From assembly GCA_037893245.1 (NCBI GenBank), contig JBAIAA010000412.1, forward strand, positions 1,178,001-1,242,000: a stretch of DNA of 64,000 bases, in the 5' to 3' direction. The position numbers were made by a program, and so were the translations under genes. Source of the DNA: Crossaster papposus (lineage: Eukaryota > Echinodermata > Asteroidea > Velatida > Solasteridae). The notes beneath the pieces were generated by a model. That model worked only from the letters and a program-made list of their open reading frames with translations. It was not told where the DNA came from and did not search any database. Of this stretch, positions 45,804-57,545 are shown one piece after another; position 1 is the first letter of the stretch, and every line of letters begins with the position of its first letter.

Positions 45804-48800
45804 CGAACCCATGCCGAATCCACATCTGGCGAAACAAGACTTAGAAAATCTCGTAAGTTATGCACAAAAAACATATAATAAGTTGGTGTAACGTGTTTTT
45901 AATACATTAGGAGCGTGCTGGGCTATTTTGATTGGTTTAATCATTGTGTTCAGTGATCCCCGGCCCACGGCCTTAAATTTTTGAACTTAGGGCGATTTAG
46001 ATGTCAGACAAGTCGACCGTCATGACCGTTGTTGAGACAACTCGACTCGGGACAAGTCGACCGTTGAGACAACTCGCCCGTTGAGACAACTCGACCGTAT
46101 GTCCGATAAATGGAAAGACAAGTCGACCGTTGAGACAAGTCGACTCGCATGCTTTTGGGATAGCAGCGGGGATAGTAGCGGTACATTGGGCTTATCTGCC
46201 TTTTGTTGCATATAGAGCCGATATATAGCGCAGTGTGATTGTCCGTGCGCACCGTTCGTTTTTTCCTGGCCTGTGTGTGCACTTATCCTCGGCCAACGAG
46301 GCCGTACCGTACGAAGCAGGTCGTTTCGTACCCAAGTCGTTTCGTACCCAAGTCGTTTCGTACCCAAGTCGTTTCGTACCCAAGTCGTTTCGTACCCAAG
46401 TCGTTTCGTACCCAGGTCGTTTCGTACCCACGTCGTTTCGTACCCAGGTCGTTTCGTACCCAGGTCGTTTCGTACCCAAGTCGTTTCGTACCCAAGTCGT
46501 TTCGTACCCAAGTCGATCGTACCCAAGTCGTTTCGTACCCAAGTCGTTTCGTACCCAAGTCGTTTCGTACCCAAGTCGTTTCGTACCCAAGTCGTTTCGT
46601 ACCCAAGTCGTTTCGTACCCAAGTCGTTTCGTACCCAAGTCGTTTCGTACCCAAGTCGTTTCGTACCCAAGTCGTTTCGTACCCAAGTCGTTTCGTACCC
46701 AAGTCGTTTTGTACCCAAGTCGTTTTGTACCCAAGTCGTTTTGTACCCAAGTCGTTTTGTACCCAAGTCGTTTTGTACCCAAGTCGTTTTGTATCCAAGT
46801 CGTTTTGTACCCAAGTCGTTTTGTACCCAAGTCGTTTTGTACCCAAGTCGTTTTGTACCCAAGTCGTTTTGTACCCAAGTCGTTTCGTACCCAAGTCGTT
46901 TCGCACCCAAGTCGTTTCGCACCCAAGTCGTTTCGTACCCAAGTCGTTTCGTACCCAAGTCGTTTCGTACCCAAGTCGTTTCGTACCCAAGTCGTTTCGT
47001 ACCCACTCAATTATGATGCACAAAGGAGATTAAGCCAGTGCGTCATGCAAACCCGCTCCTGTTAGTCACCGACGCGCGGCATCATCATAGAGATGTATCA
47101 ATTATGTCTGTTTCACTGTCAATCATTCAGATGAAGTCTAGTCTCGACCAAAGCAATGCGGTGGCGCACATTCACGCACAGTAGCTACCGAATGTGGGCC
47201 CTTTACCAGTGAAAAATCCTTTGGAAAACACATTTTGGTTCCCGTTTTTATGAAGATTGTTTTCCCTTTTTGAATTTTTTATATTGAAAGAATATTGAAA
47301 GAATATAACACTGGAATAACACAATAAACTACACTACAGCACAGTGGTACGGTCGGCATGCACTAACTAGAGTCCAGTAACGAGGACTACACCGGCATCA
47401 CTTCTCACAGGCATGCATAGCCAAATTAAAATTGGCCAATATTGCACAATATTGCACGTCCCTACTCGAAGGATAAATTTATACAAACATTTACTCCAAC
47501 ATGAAATAGTTAATGTACCTACTACCTACATTAGGCCTACCCCTAGAACTATGGGGCTCTCGACGCCCGCAGGCTCCCAGTACTGCTGCACGGTCTACCT
47601 CCAAACAATTTTTTTCTGAGTATTTTATCAACTCGCCCAGCTGCTGCGCCAATAAAACCGGTCGAATCTCGCCCAATTTCTGTAAAAAAAATATGAAAAC
47701 AATCCTCGTTCCGCAAACGCGACTGTTACAAGATGGTGGATAACCGTACCGTAACCCCAGCCGCTAGCCAGGGTCAGTACAGACAATATCACATGGCTTC
47801 CTTCAACAATGACCGGCTGTTTTCCCAAACCCTGGCTTCAGTTCTGTGTGGCTCTGGCGCATTGCTAAACTGTATGAATGAGGCCTCCTAGATGAAGCTT
47901 GTGTTTGGGAAACGGCCAATGCGGCTGCGGCTTTAAATTACGCATGAGTCTAAGGTATTTTGTGTACAGCATAGACTTGTACAGCATGGGACTACTGCTG
48001 GCTCAACAAGACTGCTATTAAATTTGTACATGTATGTAGTTGGCATACACATTTTCTCGGCATAATAACCAAAACAAACGTAAGACCATGAACCAGCAAA
48101 ATAAACACTTAATATTTTCTGTTGTTTTTGAAGGATGCATCCAAATTGAATCCATTGTCACCGGAGGTGATAAGTCGACAAGCCACGATAAATATAGGTG
48201 AGGATTGGTTGGTACAGGTGTGTATGTGACAAAAAAAAGAGGAAGAACTTTACTATGAAACCAAGATCTCTTGGGGGTCATCTGAATGTCGGAAATCAAG
48301 AATAATTCAGTGCCGTGTGTTTAGTTTAAAGGTAGTATACACCATTGGTATTTGCTTGAATTATCATGAATGGTTAGATTTTGGGGGTTGTATTTCTTAG
48401 TAAATATCATTTAACTTATTTTCCCGAAGTTTTACAATTATGGATGCCGAGAAAAGCACGAAAGAAAGCGTTTGTTTTCAACCGGGGTCTAGCAGTTATT
48501 CTTATGTTTTCTTTGTTTTTTTGCAATCGCCGTCCGGCGATCGCAAATTTTTCATTATAAAATTATATTTTTTTGAATAATTACAGGGTATCTAGCGCAA
48601 CCCTTTTGCTGAATGCCTAGAATAATTATTTACTTTCAATTGAGTAAGATATTGTTTAATAATTCGGTAATAAATATTTTCAATATCTGCAAATGGTGTA
48701 TCCTCCTTTTAAATAGAAGCGCTTAAACAAACAGTTATCGCATTTAGGCAAACTTTACCATTTTGTAAATTCCTAAATAAAACTCACCGAAACATAAAAA

Positions 48801-51800
48801 TGTCAAACAATGGAGTTCTTTAGTAGTACCTTATGATGGTACCTGTTTCCACAATGAAAGAATGCTTAATACAAGTATATGATTATTTATTATATAATTA
48901 TAAATTAAGGCTCGCTTCTATGTCGAGAAACCACTTATTGGCAACAAATGTTAAAAAGAAGCAAAACTATCAAAAAGCACTATAGATATACATGTAAAGC
49001 ATAATTCAATTTTGTGTTTGCCATTCCAACTAATTAAATTTTCCCTTTTTTTTTAGACGTAGCTTTAGATTTTAATAGAAATTCACATAAACATTAAAAA
49101 AAGGCAACAAAATACCCCTGAAAACAAAAATAGAAAAGAAGCTCAGTTGGGAGGAAAGAATGTATTTTCAAGGACTGCATTTGAAAATTTACATTGCATG
49201 GGCGTGTTAAACCTAACTTCCTAGTCTAATTTACTCGGAACCCTACCCATCCTGTCAAATTCTAACAACATATGGCATTCTGTACACACAAACTGTTGGA
49301 CTCTAATTCTGAAGGTATGCCTAACCCAGTGTAAAAATACAATCAGTTTAGAGGTATCTATCGTAACAAATTACAACAAAACCTGGTGTTGGAGTTTGAC
49401 TAGATTGACTGGGATTGTTAGGGTTAATTAATAAATTGAGGTGAATTTTTTTCTCTACTTGGACTAACCAGGAACCATCGGCCATGTAGCCCACGGTAAA
49501 TCCACAGTGGTCAAGGCCATCTCTGGGGTCCAGACTGTCCGCTTTAAGAATGAGCTGATCCGGAATATCACCATCAAACTGGGATATGCAAACGCAAAGG
49601 TAAGCAGATAATATACCTAAACAATAACTCCTTTTTTTATACAGTGCAGCCCGAGGTTATAAACCTGCTAAGTGCTCAAATATGCCAAGCAATTTAAATC
49701 CAATGAACCTGTACACATATTTCAAAACCTATTGAGTATACATTTTAACTTAAAAGTATGAGAGTGCCAGAGTTGTTTTTAAACTATAAGTTGTGATCTA
49801 TAACCAGTTCGTGCCAGGATTATTTTGACATTGACCTGACCCAGGCGTGGGATTGTTTTTCACAAACCGCGATCCGAGACGGGTTCAGGCCGGCATCTGT
49901 GGGTAGCACAACCTGATATTTCCGGCTTTGCTCGCTACGAGCCGCTCACTGACAGGCGTTTCCGGCCTTGCTTGTGATGTGTTTAACCTTCATCCGTTTT
50001 GAATCCCGGAAAGAAATATTGCAGGTATACACGGCATCCGACGCGAACTGGTTAATCTGATAATTTTTTAGTTTGATTTGGATTTGTTTCAAATAAGCCA
50101 AAGAGATAAAATTGAAGTACATGTACTAGAATGCCAAGAGCAAACAGAGACTACTAATCAACTATCACAAGCTTCCCCAACAAGTTTAGAATATTTTCTT
50201 CTTTTAAAAAAATCTTAGATCTACAAGTGTGACAATCATGCCTGCCCTCGTCCAGGCTGCTACCGATCAGCTGGCAGTAACAAGGAAGACGTCTTTGCCT
50301 GCGACAGAACGGGCTGCAGTGGCAAATTCAGACTCTTAAGGTGACGTTATAATCAGCTAGGGCCAATTTCTCGAAGCACTAAAATGTGTTTAGCATGAAC
50401 ATTCTTTTTGGCAAAAAAAATGGGTTACAAACCAAATTTGCAGGTAATGTTTATTGCTTGAGACTGATAATGAGTATCTCCATTTCGAGCTCTGTCAAGC
50501 GGCGTCTGGTTTTTGATAGAAGAGGTCACATATGTGACCTGTTCCAACGAAACCGGACAAAGTCGACTTTTTAGTTTTTCAGATTATGCTTTTTTCAAAT
50601 TCTCTAGGTTCTCAGCTTTAAAATGATGTATCATTTACATATGTACCCCCACCCTATCTTCCCTGGGGTCTTGATTTAGTGATAAAACCCTGACAACCTA
50701 ATTATGAGATAAACAGCTTTGAAGTTCAGAAAAGCGTATTATTTCTATACACAAATGTTTCACAAAATTGACAAAAAAACACACTTCTGGTAGACGGATT
50801 TTGTTCAAATTTGAGGAGATTGTAGATTAATAGTGAGTGACTTAGGAAAACCTAAAACCTCAAAATGGTAAAATCCATCCAGAAATGACTTCAGGAGTAC
50901 ATTGTGACAAAACACATTGTGCGACTTTGTCCGGGTTTCGTTGGAACAGGTCACATATATAAAGTCAGAATTACTTGTATGATTTCATTTTTATTTTATC
51001 TAACTTTGGTTGTTTCTACCGACAGACATGTTTCTTTTGTGGACTGTCCTGGTCACGACATTCTTATGGCTACCATGTTGAACGGTGCTGCCGTGATGGA
51101 CGCTGCCTTGCTACTCATTGGTACGTACACAAACAAATGTGACCGGCTCTACAAAAAGGTGTATTATGTCGCAACAAAACAAATAAATGGAGTTATATAC
51201 ATGGTAAGAAAGCCCACATCGTAAGCTTTCATTTGGTATATAGTAGAGCTATATAGCTCCTCACATTTTGAAGATATGACATGTTTAAATATTGATTACT
51301 TCATTGTAGTTCAAATTATACAACTGAGAAAACAGACTTTGAAATAGCCGGCTCTGTTGTACTACAACAGAACGATGCACACAAAACGATATTTTTTTCT
51401 CACTTTATTTATCAAAATCAATATTTCTTTGAATGAAACCTGAAACTGTAGGTATTAAAGATGTCATTTATGACAAAAAATGAAAATCACATTTTTATGA
51501 AATGTTTACCCTCCCAACGTTGAGCGGGCCATTACATGATAGTGCACAGCGCGACTTAATACACCTTTTTGTCGAGCCGGTCAAAAAATATCTATTTATT
51601 TTCCCGTGAATTCCATAAACATCTTTATGTTAACTGCTACAAAACTTTGACAGGGAGCCTCTTTTGAACTCTCATTTCCTTGTAAAATTACCTGTGCAGT
51701 GTGCGGTCACCGTATGATGAACTTAACCCTTGCTTCTGTTTACACTCCAAAGAACTTTAATTGTGAACACCCAAAAAGAACTGTTTTTTACATGGCCCTT

Positions 51801-54800
51801 CAAGGCACTCCAAGGAATACCATGTAGGAAATTGCAGGTCAACTGGGTCATCAGGTCAACTGGGTCATGCTTTGATGCCACGGTGTAATACACTGATGAG
51901 CAAAGCATATGCCATTTATTAACTACAGAATTGCAATTCACTGTACATGCAAAGAATCGTTCAACGCGCTGCAGCTGGAGTGATTCGGCATCTCCATTGG
52001 TTGAATCATGGCATGTACCACTGACTTGCAGTAAAGAACTTTCATAGAGGAAGGGTTAAAGCACAATGCGCAACCCGAAACTTTCACTCGCGTAACTTGG
52101 CCTTTTTTTATATCTTGTTTTCCCCACACCCATTTAGCCGGTAATGAATCCTGCCCCCAGCCCCAGACCTCGGAGCACTTGGCCGCTATCGAGATCATGA
52201 AGCTGAAACACATTCTGATCCTACAGAATAAGATTGACCTGGTGAAGGAGGCCCAGGCTAGGGAGCAGTACGATCAGATCCTTCGATTTGTCCAAGGTGA
52301 GACTAAGGAAACGTGAGACCAAGGAAACATGAGACCATCTACTTCACAAAATTAGGGGAGTGAAGTATTAAAGAAAACCTGCAGCCAATGTGTTGGGGAG
52401 TGTGGCCTTCTGGTTGAGGTTGGTGATTCATGATCATAGGATCAGGGGTTCGAATCCAGCCTCCCCAGGGATATCAACATTAGATTGTGTGAACAAAAGA
52501 GGTCCACACAGCGCAGGTAGTGCGTCCACACAAGGTTCCCTCTCTCTGAAAAAAAAGTAAGGCATTTTGTATAAGGGTTGTCTTTGGCATTTGTGTTGAA
52601 AGAATTTTCATGGTGCGAGTAAAGTTAAGTCTACTCTTGTTTTTTTGGGTTTTTTTCTCGCAGGGACCGTTGCAGAGGGGGCACCAGTCATCCCCATCTC
52701 GGCCCAGCTCAAGTACAACATTGAAGTCATCTGTGAATACATCACCAAGAAAATCCCCATTCCAATCAGGGACTTCACATCAGAACCAAGACTTATCGGT
52801 GAGTTTTTCTAAATTGCAGCGAGAAGCTTCTTGTTCGAAGACTCTAAGCTTGATCAAAAAGTTTCAAAAGTAAAAAAAATAAAAGCTGTTTAGACCAGAA
52901 TAAATGCCAAAGATTTTTATAATAAAGCTCTGTTCATACTCAATGCGAATGCGAATTTATGACGTCACACAGAATTTTCCAGTTTCAAATTTGCAAAAGT
53001 TAAACACATTTCAACTCCGGCCAATATATTTGCAGCGAATCTTGTTGACGTCAAATTCACATTGCATTCGCATTCACTCTTATATGACATTGCAGCTAGG
53101 ACATGTATTGGCACTTAGAATTTGCAAACATTAATTAGTTTGTGTCGGATGATGTGTATACACAAAAACAAAATCAGGAATTCAAAACGAATGAAGGAAA
53201 AACGCGTCACAAGCAAGGCCTGAAATATCTGTCGCCGACCGGCTCGCAGCGAGTGAGGCCAGTAATATCAGTGTGTGCTATCCACAAATGGCGGCCTGAA
53301 CCCGTCTCGGATCGAAGTGTTTGAAAAACATTGCCGTGCCTGGGTCCGGTCGATGTCAAAATAATCCTGGCGTGAACTGGTTTAACACTTCAACTCTGCC
53401 GAGTTTTGCAGGGAATGTTTCGGGACGCCAAATTTTCTACTTAAAGTATGAACTCAATTCCGACGCTGCTGAATATATCAATTTCAATTATGAAATTTCA
53501 CACATCCTGAGGGTTAGGATTAATGTTCAGTAGGAAATCCTATAGTCTGACACACTTTGAACTTTGAGTTTTTTGCAACTCCAAAAATGACAAATATAAA
53601 ATACACTGCATTTAAATGTGGCTTCAATTTACAGAGATTGTTTTCATTTGTTATTCAGTGATTCGATCCTTTGACGTCAACAAACCAGGAAGTGAAGTCA
53701 AAGACCTAAAAGGGGGCGTGGCAGGTGGCAGCATATTAAGGGGGGTGCTGCGGGTATGTATATAAGGGATGACACAGTTATTCAACCTCCGGTTACCTGA
53801 TTATTACTGGTAGTGCCTACCAGTTTGTTCTTGAGCCCTAAACCTCCTCAATCCTCCCCAATCCTCCCCAATCCTCCCCGAGCCTCCCCGAGCCTCCACG
53901 AGCCTCCCCGGTCCCCCTCGGTCCTCCTTGGGTCCCCCTCGGTCCTCCTTGGGTCCCCCTCGGTCCTCCTCGGTCCTCCTCGGTCCTCCTCGGGTCCTCC
54001 TCGGGTCCTCCTCGGGTCCTCCTCGGTCCTCCTCGGTCCTCCTCGGTCCTCCTCGGTCCTCCTCGGTCCTCCTCGGTCCTCCTCGGTCCTCCTCGGTCCT
54101 CCTCGGTCCTCCTCAATCCTCCTCAATCCTCTTCAACTCTTTTGGAGGATGCTTTAGGTCGAGTTCATAGGCTGTACCCATCATTGTTTAGGTTCAGTCA
54201 GGCATAATTGAGCCCTGCATTATGGTTAATATCATCCGCCCTGCTTCTGAATGTCATCGTCACAGCCTCAACCCATTACACTGTTAGTTGGACAATAGAG
54301 GATTTCGGAGGATTCGAGAAATAACTTGAGTTGGAGGATTTTGCAGAATTGGTGTTCCTGGACCAAAAGGAGTTGGGGTTTAGCTAAATTTTCTTAAAAA
54401 TATCCATTCACATATAAAAGATGGTCAAGTAGGATAGCTGAGGAATCTCAAAGTATACTAATGCTTTGTCTGAGCTTTTACAGCAGTAATAAATAACAAA
54501 ACTGTAGAGTACAAATGTTGGGTGTACAGTACGTTGAGGAAACTGGGGGTGTTTTACGGATTGTGTTTTTTGCTTTGCACGTAGGTGGGCCAAGAGATTG
54601 AAGTTCGTCCTGGCATCGTGTCCAAAGACAGCGAGGGCAAGCTGCAGTGCAGACCCATCTTCTCCAAGATTATCTCCCTCTTTGCGGAGAAGAACGACCT
54701 ACAATTTGCTGTCCCTGGCGGGCTCATCGGTAAATCAAAGATCCCAAAGATCAAACTGTTCTAGGTCATTTTTGTGTGTGAATGCTGATTCCTATGGAAT

Positions 54801-57254
54801 CCAATATTTCCTCCTCGCGTAGCAGCTAACATTTAATAGATATTGTTCAATATTAGATTTTGACAGATTGGCTAGCTAAAGTGTTTTTACCCAGTTCACG
54901 CCGGAATTATTTTGACATTGACCGGGCCCAGGCGCGAGATTGTTTTTAATAAACCTCGATTGGAGATGGGTTTAGGCTGGCATCTGTGAGTAGCACGCCC
55001 TGATATGTCCAGCCTTGTTTGCTGCGAGCCGGTCACTGAAAGATATTTCCGGCCTTGCTCGTGTTGAATTCTGTAAAAACTTTGTGTGTATACATGGCAT
55101 CATACAATCCTGAACTCTGCAGTAAATTCAAAAATCCCCTAGAGGCTTTTGACAAATCACACAAAAAACAAAAACAATCAGTTCGAAACCAGACTGAAGT
55201 GAATATGTTGCATCTTCAGCACCTGAATCCAGTTTCTAGCACTTTTTAATTTTTGCTTTTTAAAGAATTGCCTTTGCCAGCAAAAGTATTATTTTTGGGA
55301 AATGGTCACAGGTACTTTGTGTTTAGAACCTTTGCCCTGATGGCTCTCTGAATTATTGCCCCAGGCGTTGGTACCAAGATAGACCCCACCCTCTGCCGAG
55401 CCGATCGTCTTGTCGGCCAGGTCTTGGGTGCTGTTGGAGCTCTACCGGACATCTACACAGAGTTGGAAATTTCGTACTTCCTCCTGAGACGTCTGCTGGG
55501 AGTACGGACCGAGGGAGACAAGAAAGGCGCTAAGGTACGAGACCTAGAACGGAGTCATGGATTTGCTCAGGGAGGACATATCTATTTAACTTTGGGTTAT
55601 TATTATTATTTATTTCTGGTAATGAAACCAAGGAGTGCCCAACGCAGTGTTACTGTTGCTCGTAAGCCTGAAGAAACCTGTAGAGAAAAGACATTGAGAA
55701 GAACATTGAGTCTTAGAGGTGGGATGAAAACCCCAGAAGAATATCCTGGGGAAAACTCACAGAGTCAGGCAGGGGCTTAAAACCCAATCCACATATTGGC
55801 CTAGGCCAGGATCGAAACCCAAGTTATTTTGGTGGAAAGCGAGGAAAAAAAACGCTACGCCAACCTGACTCCCCGAAAGGAATATTTATTATTTAAGTTT
55901 GGTTTTTGCCTTGCTGTTCAAACATTGCATTTCCACTCAGTAAATCTGATCTGTCACTACAAAATGAGAATAAAGTGGGAAATTGCCATTTTGCGGAACA
56001 GAGGGCAAAAGCCAAAAATGTGAAGGGGTGGTCAATGTTTTGGTTTCATGAGAACCTTTATCTGCAAGTCCTGTTTTACCTTCCTTCTTCTATTAAACAT
56101 CTTTGAACCGTAATTCATTCTATTTTTATTATGTCATCATACATTCACTGTAACACAACTGTAAAGTTCAGCAGAATTCAGATATATATTAATATCTCAA
56201 TTCCTAAAAAGGGCGACTAAACTTTCATTTTGTTTTGACAGATCATAAATAGACGCCCCCGACTTTAACATTCCTTACAACTGGTTGACAGAATCTTTGT
56301 TTCTCCCGTGCAAACAGGTGCAAAAGCTGAGCAAAGGGGAGGCCCTCATGGTCAACATTGGCTCGCTGTCCACTGGTAGCCGCGTCCTGGCAGTCAGGGC
56401 CGATTTGGCCAAGATCGTGCTGACCAACCCGGTCTGCACGGAGATCGGCGAGAAGATTGCGCTCAGCAGACGCGTTGAGAAACACTGGAGGTATTAAAGG
56501 GGGTTGCTGGTCCTGGGCCAACCTATTTGTGTCTATCTCACTGACTGTAACTTATGAGTCGGCACAGCTTGATACACATTGTGTAGACTAGATGCATGAA
56601 ACGACTTTCAATGAATAGCCATTCCAAATCAACTGACCTGGGGCCAATTTCATAGAGCTGCTAAGCACAAAAATTTGCTTAGCATGAAAATTTGTCCTTG
56701 GCAAAAACAAGGTTACAGACCAAATTTTCACATGATCTTTGTTTTCGATTGATAATCAGTTGGTTTTTGGCTTGGCATGAAAAACCCGTAGAATTTTGGC
56801 TGGTAACCTGTTTTTAATGAGCAAGACTTTTTTTGTGCTAAGCAAATTTTTGTGCTTAGCAGCTCTATGTAATTGGCCCCTGTTAGTTAGTTAGTTAGTT
56901 AGCCCCTTAGACAACTTTAAAACAAGCAGTACCGTATCACAGGGATATTGACCGGATACAGGAATTGTCTCTAATTTCTGATACAACTTTACACACGTGT
57001 ACAGTACATGCAGACTTTTTTTGCAACCACTTGTAGCAAAAAAGTGGAAACTAGCTTTTTCCATTTTCCAGTCGCTCATTACAACACGTCTGAATAATGC
57101 AGGCTCCCGGACCCCACAAACATATTTTTTACTTTACGGGAATAGGAAAAACTTTAAAGATGTATTAAATTGACGTTTTGTTTTGGTTTCCTGTAGATTG
57201 ATAGGCTGGGGCCAAATCCGCAAGGGAATCACGATCAAACCGACAGAATCATGA
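45796..57254 (+). CDS. EIF2S3: Translation initiation factor eIF2 subunit gamma (EIF2S3), 12 exons
   Basis: The GTPase subunit of eIF2, which with GTP carries initiator Met-tRNA to the 40S ribosome. Exons: 45796-45852, 48134-48197, 49472-49599, 50219-50340, 51026-51120, 52138-52296, 52664-52798, 53659-53753, 54585-54729, 55365-55534, 56318-56490, 57197-57254. All are GT-AG and in phase, giving 466 aa (human 472). GTP-binding motifs: G1 GHVAHGKST (44-52), G3 DCPGH (130-134), G4 NKID (186-189), G5 SAQ (221-223). Between G1 and G3 a four-Cys knuckle is intact (CPRPGC at 92-97 and CDRTGC at 111-116). Remembered human sequence has lost part of it, while yeast and fly keep it. Beta-barrel domains 2 and 3 follow, with the conserved [16 protein letters not shown] near the end. 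The tail is PTES rather than PTVDDD. The last seven codons lie inside a tandem duplication. Long introns are filled with minisatellites and MITEs. Confidence 0.96.
46008..46145. repeat. Short imperfect tandem array in EIF2S3 intron 1
   Basis: Irregular 16-18 bp units built around GTTGAGACAACTCGACCG and GACAAGTCGACCG, each with an inner GTCGAC-like palindrome. It lies 175 bp before the larger 16-bp array and shares the AAGTCG core. Confidence 0.7.
46320..47005. repeat. 16-bp minisatellite, about 43 copies, EIF2S3 intron 1
   Basis: The unit is GTCGTTTCGTACCCAA. A block from about 46705 to 46880 carries GTCGTTTTGTACCCAA (C to T), one unit near 46511 is shortened by 2 bp, and a few carry CCCACG, CCCAGG or TCGCACCC. 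Because 16 is not a multiple of 3 and the unit has no stop in any frame, all six frames stay open. The long ORFs seen here are artefacts. Confidence 0.95.
47006..48133. other. Rest of EIF2S3 intron 1; nothing recognised
   Basis: Unique intronic sequence between the 16-bp array and exon 2. No conserved RNA or exon was seen. Confidence 0.4.
48330..48708. mobile_element. TTAA-flanked MITE (piggyBac-like), copy 2
   Basis: Opposite in orientation to 33073-33453. Ends AGGTAGTATACACCATT and AATGGTGTATCCTCCTT, flanked by TTAA (48326 and 48709). The central GCCGTCCGGCGATCGC palindrome is kept. It sits in EIF2S3 intron 2. Confidence 0.75.
49802..50053 (+). mobile_element. MITE family E, copy 1 (AACCAGTTCG ends)
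   Basis: Inverted ends AACCAGTTCGTGCC and GACGCGAACTGGTT. The inside carries GACATTGACC, GGTTCAGGCCGGCATCTG and TTTCCGGCCTTGC. Related copies occur at 53178, 54889, 59087 and 62161, all at or beside EIF2S3. Confidence 0.75.
50361..50470. repeat. MITE family B, left-arm fragment
   Basis: GGGCCAATTTCTCGAAGC, TTAGCATGAACATTC and GGTTACAAACCAAATTTG match the left half of the family. The right half is missing. It lies just after EIF2S3 exon 4. Confidence 0.6.
50533..50955. mobile_element. Tc1/mariner-type MITE, family F, copy 1
   Basis: Inverted ends TGTGACCTGTTCCAACGAAA and TTTCGTTGGAACAGGTCACA with TA on each side (50531-50532 and 50956-50957). Next to the ends, GGACAAAGTCG and CGACTTTGTCC extend the pairing. 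It lies in an EIF2S3 intron. Confidence 0.8.
52393..52520 (+). repeat. tRNA-derived SINE
   Basis: GGGGAGTGTGGCCTTCTGGT gives an A box, and GGTTCGAATCC is an exact B box 40 bp later. GGGGAG and CTCCCC can form an acceptor stem. The middle does not fold as a proper anticodon arm, so this is a SINE head rather than a tRNA gene. It lies in the EIF2S3 intron after exon 6. Confidence 0.6.
53178..53383 (-). mobile_element. MITE family E, copy 2
   Basis: Reverse orientation. CACAAGCAAGGCC and CGTGAACTGGTT correspond to the inner and outer parts of copy 1. One terminus is truncated. Confidence 0.65.
53842..54135. repeat. C/T-rich 10-bp minisatellite in EIF2S3 intron 8
   Basis: Units such as CCTCGGTCCT grade from CCCCAATCCT on the left to CCTCAATCCT on the right. 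The transcribed strand is G-rich (GGAGGACCGA), with many closely spaced GG pairs. It starts about 90 bp after exon 8. The ORFs inside are artefacts. Confidence 0.9.
54889..55100 (+). mobile_element. MITE family E, copy 3
   Basis: Starts CCAGTTCACGCCGGAATTA, with GACATTGACCGGGCCCAGGC and TTTCCGGCCTTGCTCG inside. The right end is decayed. Confidence 0.65.
55596..55877 (-). repeat. tRNA-derived SINE with (ATT)n tail
   Basis: Read on the minus strand it starts GGGGAGTCAGGTTGGCGTAG (A box). A B-box-like GGGTTTCGATCC follows, then a body with GAGTTTTCCCCAGGATA and TTTCATCCCACCTCTAAG, the conserved middle of common deuterostome SINEs as I recall them. It ends in AATAATAATAA. It lies in the EIF2S3 intron after exon 10. 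Confidence 0.6.
56639..56880. repeat. Foldback MITE, family B
   Basis: One of the best-preserved copies, from GGGGCCAATTTCATAGAGCT to AGCTCTATGTAATTGGCCCC, with inner GCTTAGCA arms. A short (TTAG)n run follows. It lies in the last intron of EIF2S3. Confidence 0.85.
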
Positions 57255-57539
57255 GAAGCTGCCACGTAGGTCCACTCTTCAATCCTTATTATTAACCCCT
57301 AATATTGTAGCCATCTTGGTATTGTACCCGGAAGTCTACTATCGAAAGAGACTAACAAATGCATCATCAAGTCAAATGTACCAGCCTAAATCTGGAATTG
57401 CATGTAAAGTACCAAGATGGCCACTGTGTCCATTTAAAGTTGTTTTTTTCTGTTGTACATTCTCAGTATCCGTTTCGTAAGTGACTTTGTCATACACGCA
57501 CACAAACACATACGTTACAAGGTACAATATTCACCCACA

Positions 57540-57545
57540 AATAAA
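57540..57545 (+). terminator. Likely poly(A) signal of EIF2S3
   Basis: AATAAA 286 nt past the stop codon, the first canonical signal downstream. The matching part of duplication unit 2 (near 60775) lacks it, which fits unit 2 carrying no active EIF2S3 3' end. Confidence 0.45.

Noticed and set aside
46020-47065. Long ORFs (246-328 aa) on both strands
   Set aside because: They come from the 16-bp minisatellite, whose unit has no stop in any frame. All frames give the same periodic peptide.
52393-52470. A functional tRNA gene
   Set aside because: A and B boxes and an acceptor-like stem exist, but the anticodon arm does not fold properly and there is no terminator at the right place. A SINE head explains it.
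53813-54170. Pro/Ser/Leu-rich and Arg/Glu/Gly-rich ORFs
   Set aside because: They are artefacts of the C/T-rich minisatellite inside an EIF2S3 intron.
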